From Acetomicrobium sp. S15 = DSM 107314 (GTDB lineage: Bacteria > Synergistota > Synergistia > Synergistales > Thermosynergistaceae), in contig NZ_JADEVE010000415.1 of the NCBI RefSeq assembly GCF_016125955.1, positions 168,311 through 232,310 of the forward strand: 64,000 nt of DNA. The letters are read 5' to 3'. This document shows, one piece after another, positions 61,507 through 64,000 of the stretch. Both the position numbers and the translations under genes were made by a program. Numbering within the stretch: position 1 is the stretch's first letter; every line of letters begins with the position of its first letter. The notes under the pieces are model-generated. The model was not told the DNA's origin. It saw nothing but the letters and a program-made list of their open reading frames with translations, and ran no database searches.

Positions 61507-63096
61507 TTATTGACAAGGCTGTGCTCTGTGGTAAAGAACCTGACCGGCGCGCACGCCCGTATGTTTTCCCATCTCAACTGTCACGTGACCGGCAAGCAGC
61601 ACATAAACGATGCCCTGTGGATACTGGTGCGGTTTCTCAAAGGTTGCAAGGTCTCTTACAGTCTCAGGGTCAAATATTACAATATCCGCCACCATGCCTT
61701 CGCGAAGAATACCTCTGTCTGTAAGCCCCAAGCGGTTGGCTGGTGCAGAAGTCATTTTACGAACAGCCTCTTCTAAGGAGAGCACGCCCTTTTCTCTAAC
61801 GTAAAGCCCCAGTACGCGTGGGAAGGTGCCGTAATAGCGCGGATGAGGAACGCCCTCGCCGAATTCCACCAAACTGCCGTCTGAACCTATCATGCCATAC
61901 GGACTCTGCATAATGAGCTCCAGATCTTCTTCTTGCATGTTGAAGGAAACGATATCGGCACCTCCGGCGATCTGGATTTCAATGGCTGCATCCACCGGCG
62001 CTATACCCTTGGTTTCTCCAATTTCTTTTAGGTTTTTGCCTTCCAGAGTTGGATCGCTGCTGCAACGGGCTATAAACAGAGTGTGAGGGCCGCCGCGGCG
62101 CTCGATGTTGGCTGACATTTCCTCGCGAATCTTGACACGCATATTTGAATCTTGCAGACGTTTGACCAGTTCACCATGACCGCCCTCTTGCGCCCAACGG
62201 GGTATAATTGCCCCCATGAGGCTGGTCCCAGAAGCCACATATGGGTATTGGTCAAAAGTTACATCGACACCGCGGGCGCGGGCTTGAGCAATCAGGTCTA
62301 AAATCTCGTTTGCTTTGCCCCAAACCGGCTTGCCCAAGCACTTCAAGTGCGAAATCTGCACAGGTGCCCTCGATTTCTCACCGATCTCGATAGCCTCCTT
62401 CACGGCGGCGCCAAGGCCGATGTTGTAGTCGCTTTCGTCACGGATATGAGTGGTGTAGATGCCACCGTAACCGGCCACTACTTTGGCCAGCTCGATCACC
62501 TCGTCGGTCTTTGCATAAAAACCGGGTGCATAGTAAAGGCCTGTAGATATGCCAAATGCGCCACTCCGCATCGCCTCTGTTGCGAGGGTCTTCATCTTGT
62601 CCAGTTCAACCGCCGTAGGGGCGCGATTGACCATGCCCATGACCTCTTCGCGAATGGTGCCGTGTCCTACCAGCAGGGCGAAGTTGATTCCTATGTTTTT
62701 CTTTTCTAACTCGGCCAGCCTTTCCTTTACCGGGAAGAGAGAGCCGCCGCAATTACCACCGACAACGGTCGTGACCCCTTGCTGGATGTAGTTTTCGGCC
62801 AGCGGCAGGTCGAAAATATCATCGTCGGCATGAGTATGAATATCGATGAACCCCGGCGCCACCACCATACCTGTAGCGTCAATGCAGCGAGTTGCTACCG
62901 CACCTTCAAGATTTCCTATGGCAGTGATATGACCATTGTTGATGCCGACGTCTGCATAATACCAGGGATTCTCCGTGCCATCGATGACCTTGCCGCCTGT
63001 TATGATCGTGTCGAAACGAGGATAATTCGCACTTACAGGAAAGGCACCCAATATAACCATCAACATAGTACAGGTAATAACCCAATGTCTTTTCAT
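61507..63096 (-). CDS. Exported D-aminoacylase / N-acyl-D-amino-acid deacylase (amidohydrolase)
   Basis: This 529-residue protein has a signal peptide (MKRHWVITCTMLMVILGAFP, ending VSA) and a D-aminoacylase amidohydrolase fold: PGFIDIHTHADDD (metal HxH), TTVVGGNCGGSLFPV, ISTGLYYAPGFYAKTDEVIE, QISHLKCLG and GMIGSDGSLVEFG, ending with HPRYYGTFPRVLG. It releases D-amino acids or acylated peptides outside the cytoplasm. GAGGAGG precedes the ATG. It stands alone between tRNA groups. Export is unusual for cytoplasmic relatives but known for some. Confidence 0.9.
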   Translation of the reverse strand: MKRHWVITCTMLMVILGAFPVSANYPRFDTIITGGKVIDGTENPWYYADVGINNGHITAIGNLEGAVATRCIDATGMVVAPGFIDIHTHADDDIFDLPLAENYIQQGVTTVVGGNCGGSLFPVKERLAELEKKNIGINFALLVGHGTIREEVMGMVNRAPTAVELDKMKTLATEAMRSGAFGISTGLYYAPGFYAKTDEVIELAKVVAGYGGIYTTHIRDESDYNIGLGAAVKEAIEIGEKSRAPVQISHLKCLGKPVWGKANEILDLIAQARARGVDVTFDQYPYVASGTSLMGAIIPRWAQEGGHGELVKRLQDSNMRVKIREEMSANIERRGGPHTLFIARCSSDPTLEGKNLKEIGETKGIAPVDAAIEIQIAGGADIVSFNMQEEDLELIMQSPYGMIGSDGSLVEFGEGVPHPRYYGTFPRVLGLYVREKGVLSLEEAVRKMTSAPANRLGLTDRGILREGMVADIVIFDPETVRDLATFEKPHQYPQGIVYVLLAGHVTVEMGKHTGVRAGQVLYHRAQPCQ

Positions 63097-63416
63097 TCAC
63101 ATTCATCCTCCTCTAAGGGGCTATATTTATAATTCTCCCCCCATATTCCTTCTCGTTCCATTATTTTATATTTAGCCAGACATCTTGTCGATGTAGTTAT
63201 CGTGAATGCTCTACAGAGCTGTTGGCGATGAAGGGATGTACAAAAAACATGGCATTTATCCTGTTGCTATCGTTACCGCGAGTAATCACGGGGATGTACT
63301 CTTGGAAATCTTTGCACCTCCCCTTGACCTTTCTCGAAAGGGCGTGTAACATATTTACGCGGCAAGCATGGTCCGTTATCGGCGGCAATAAACGAAGGTG
63401 CGGGGTGCTGCAACGG
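63097..63416. other. Gap before the tRNA cluster; no gene
   Basis: No supported gene was seen in these 320 bases; the short open frames lack ribosome binding sites. The segment holds the upstream region of the D-aminoacylase gene and the tRNA promoter at 63324-63352. Confidence 0.6.
63324..63352 (+). promoter_or_regulatory. Promoter of the tRNA-Gly/Cys/Asn cluster
   Basis: TTGACC (63324-63329) and TAACAT (63347-63352) are 17 bases apart, about 64 bases before tRNA-Gly. Confidence 0.6.
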
Positions 63417-63491
63417 GCGGAAGTAGCTCAGGGGTAGAGCACAACCTTGCCAAGGTTGGGGTCGCGGGTTCAAATCCCGTCTTCCGCTCCA
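63417..63491 (+). tRNA. tRNA-Gly (anticodon GCC)
   Basis: Acceptor GCGGAAG pairs with CTTCCGC; anticodon arm CAACC-TTGCCAA-GGTTG with anticodon GCC; T arm GCGGG-TTCAAAT-CCCGT (one G-T pair); CCA encoded. Confidence 0.97.
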
Positions 63492-63499
63492 GTAAATTC

Positions 63500-63574
63500 G
63501 GCGGCATAGCCAAGCGGCAAGGCAGGGGACTGCAAATCCCTTATTCCCCGGTTCAAATCCGGGTGCCGCCTCCA
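63500..63574 (+). tRNA. tRNA-Cys (anticodon GCA)
   Basis: Acceptor GGCGGCA pairs with TGCCGCC; anticodon arm GGGGA-CTGCAAA-TCCCT with anticodon GCA; T arm CCCGG-TTCAAAT-CCGGG; CCA encoded. It starts 9 bases after tRNA-Gly. Confidence 0.96.
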
Positions 63575-63601
63575 CTGTATTTATATAAGTGTTTTGGGCA
63601 T

Positions 63602-63677
63602 TCCGGCGTAGCTCAAGCGGCAGAGCGGGTGGCTGTTAACCACTAGGTTGCAGGTTCAAGTCCTGCCGCCGGAGCCA
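63602..63677 (+). tRNA. tRNA-Asn (anticodon GTT)
   Basis: Acceptor TCCGGCG pairs with CGCCGGA; anticodon arm GGTGG-CTGTTAA-CCACT with anticodon GTT; T arm GCAGG-TTCAAGT-CCTGC; CCA encoded. It ends the three-tRNA cluster. Confidence 0.96.
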
Positions 63678-63714
63678 AAGTTTAGTCAACCAATCCTATC
63701 GATTTTGATCGTTT

Positions 63715-63741
63715 ATAAGGCAGGCTTTGTGCCTGCCTTAT
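63715..63741 (+). terminator. Terminator after the tRNA cluster
   Basis: ATAAGGCAGGC and GCCTGCCTTAT form a perfect 11-base stem with a 5-base loop, followed by a short AT-rich stretch. Confidence 0.85.
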
Positions 63742-63765
63742 ATTATTGTTGCGCTCTCAATATGT

Positions 63766-64000
63766 TGAACCGCCCCGGCTTTCCCGAAAGGCCCGTTTAT
63801 TTGAGTCCAGCCACAACAGCTGGTGTCTCCTGGAGATTGTAATGCTTTTCCTCAAAGCTTGAGGTGCGGAATATTTCCTATAGCTCCAAGAAACCTGCTG
63901 TTATTAAAATGAGTTCACCCACTCCAATGTGGCAAACTCGACGTCTCTCAAGGTTATGCCACGGCCTGCGCTCTCGCGATGACCTCAGGTCTTACTAAGA
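63766..64000 (-). pseudogene. Broken IS3-family transposase (C-terminal part)
   Basis: Read on the minus strand, GITLRDVEFATLEWVNSF is followed, after a one-base frame change, by NNSRFLGAIGNIP and then, in another frame, EEKHYNLQETPAVVAGLK and GLSGKPGRFN. In intact IS3-group OrfB proteins the same order reads DVEFATLEWV, a W-x-NNRR segment, IGNIPP and a short tail. The frames are broken by indels and stops, so it is not functional. The N-terminal and catalytic parts lie beyond the window edge. It lies just past the tRNA cluster. Confidence 0.78.

Overview
The window looks like one contiguous chromosomal stretch from an anaerobic, amino-acid-using bacterium. The gene set suggests a thermophilic or mesophilic Synergistota member, close in style to Acetomicrobium/Anaerobaculum. 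This is inferred from a LIV-type amino-acid importer, a TRAP importer, two sodium/solute symporters, a D-aminoacylase, a SpoVS homologue without sporulation genes, T-box control of argG and moderately high G+C. No ribosomal RNA is present, so the taxonomy is not settled.

Layout. Bases 1-3300 are a degraded accessory patch: the tail of a MazF/PemK-type toxin, an Rpn-family nuclease whose C-terminal part lies in another frame behind its own ribosome binding site, an antitoxin-like relic, heptamer repeats, three copies of a GGGGTCAG repeat, a sugar transferase and a possible transposase relic. Bases 3323-7718 are a complete livKHMGF operon. A coiled-coil PD-(D/E)XK-like protein and a beta-CASP metallo-hydrolase follow, then a T-box leader (proposed specifier AGA, Arg) in front of argG. 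From 12058 to 23198 on the minus strand lies a compact purine operon, purC-S-Q-L-F-M-N-H-D-E, with a YhcC-like radical SAM gene at its tail. Bases 23286-29528 hold an MFS carrier, an ASKHA/2Fe-2S reductive activase that seems to start at CTG, a PlsY-CTP-dependent lipid-kinase fusion and a divergent PEP carboxykinase.

Bases 29590-37652 carry a ferritin-like protein, tRNA-Val, spoVS, hisS-aspS with a GT9 glycosyltransferase and a UPF0173 hydrolase, a galT-like gene and an RpiR regulator with a palindrome over its promoter. Bases 37746-45193 are a catabolic/transport block: a flavoprotein, an exported tandem cyclase, an SSS symporter with a small membrane partner, a creatininase-family hydrolase and an EamA exporter. 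Bases 45297-47621 contain an XRE / ImmA-like peptidase / radical SAM operon divergent from a DtxR-family regulator. Next come a lytic transglycosylase, YbaK, TauE, Hsp20, a TRAP operon, lipB-lipA, and niaR with its own palindromic operator. A second small-protein/SSS pair, pdxA, an MFS carrier, tRNA-Ser and tRNA-Arg, an exported D-aminoacylase, a tRNA-Gly/Cys/Asn cluster and a broken IS3-family transposase complete the window.

Together the genes describe peptide and amino-acid scavenging (liv, TRAP, SSS, D-aminoacylase, creatininase-like, cyclase), de novo purine and arginine synthesis, lipoate synthesis and membrane-lipid precursor synthesis. The items most worth follow-up are the PlsY-kinase fusion, the overlapping out-of-frame Rpn pair, the repeated small-protein/SSS modules, the tandem exported cyclase locus and the XRE-ImmA-radical SAM operon.
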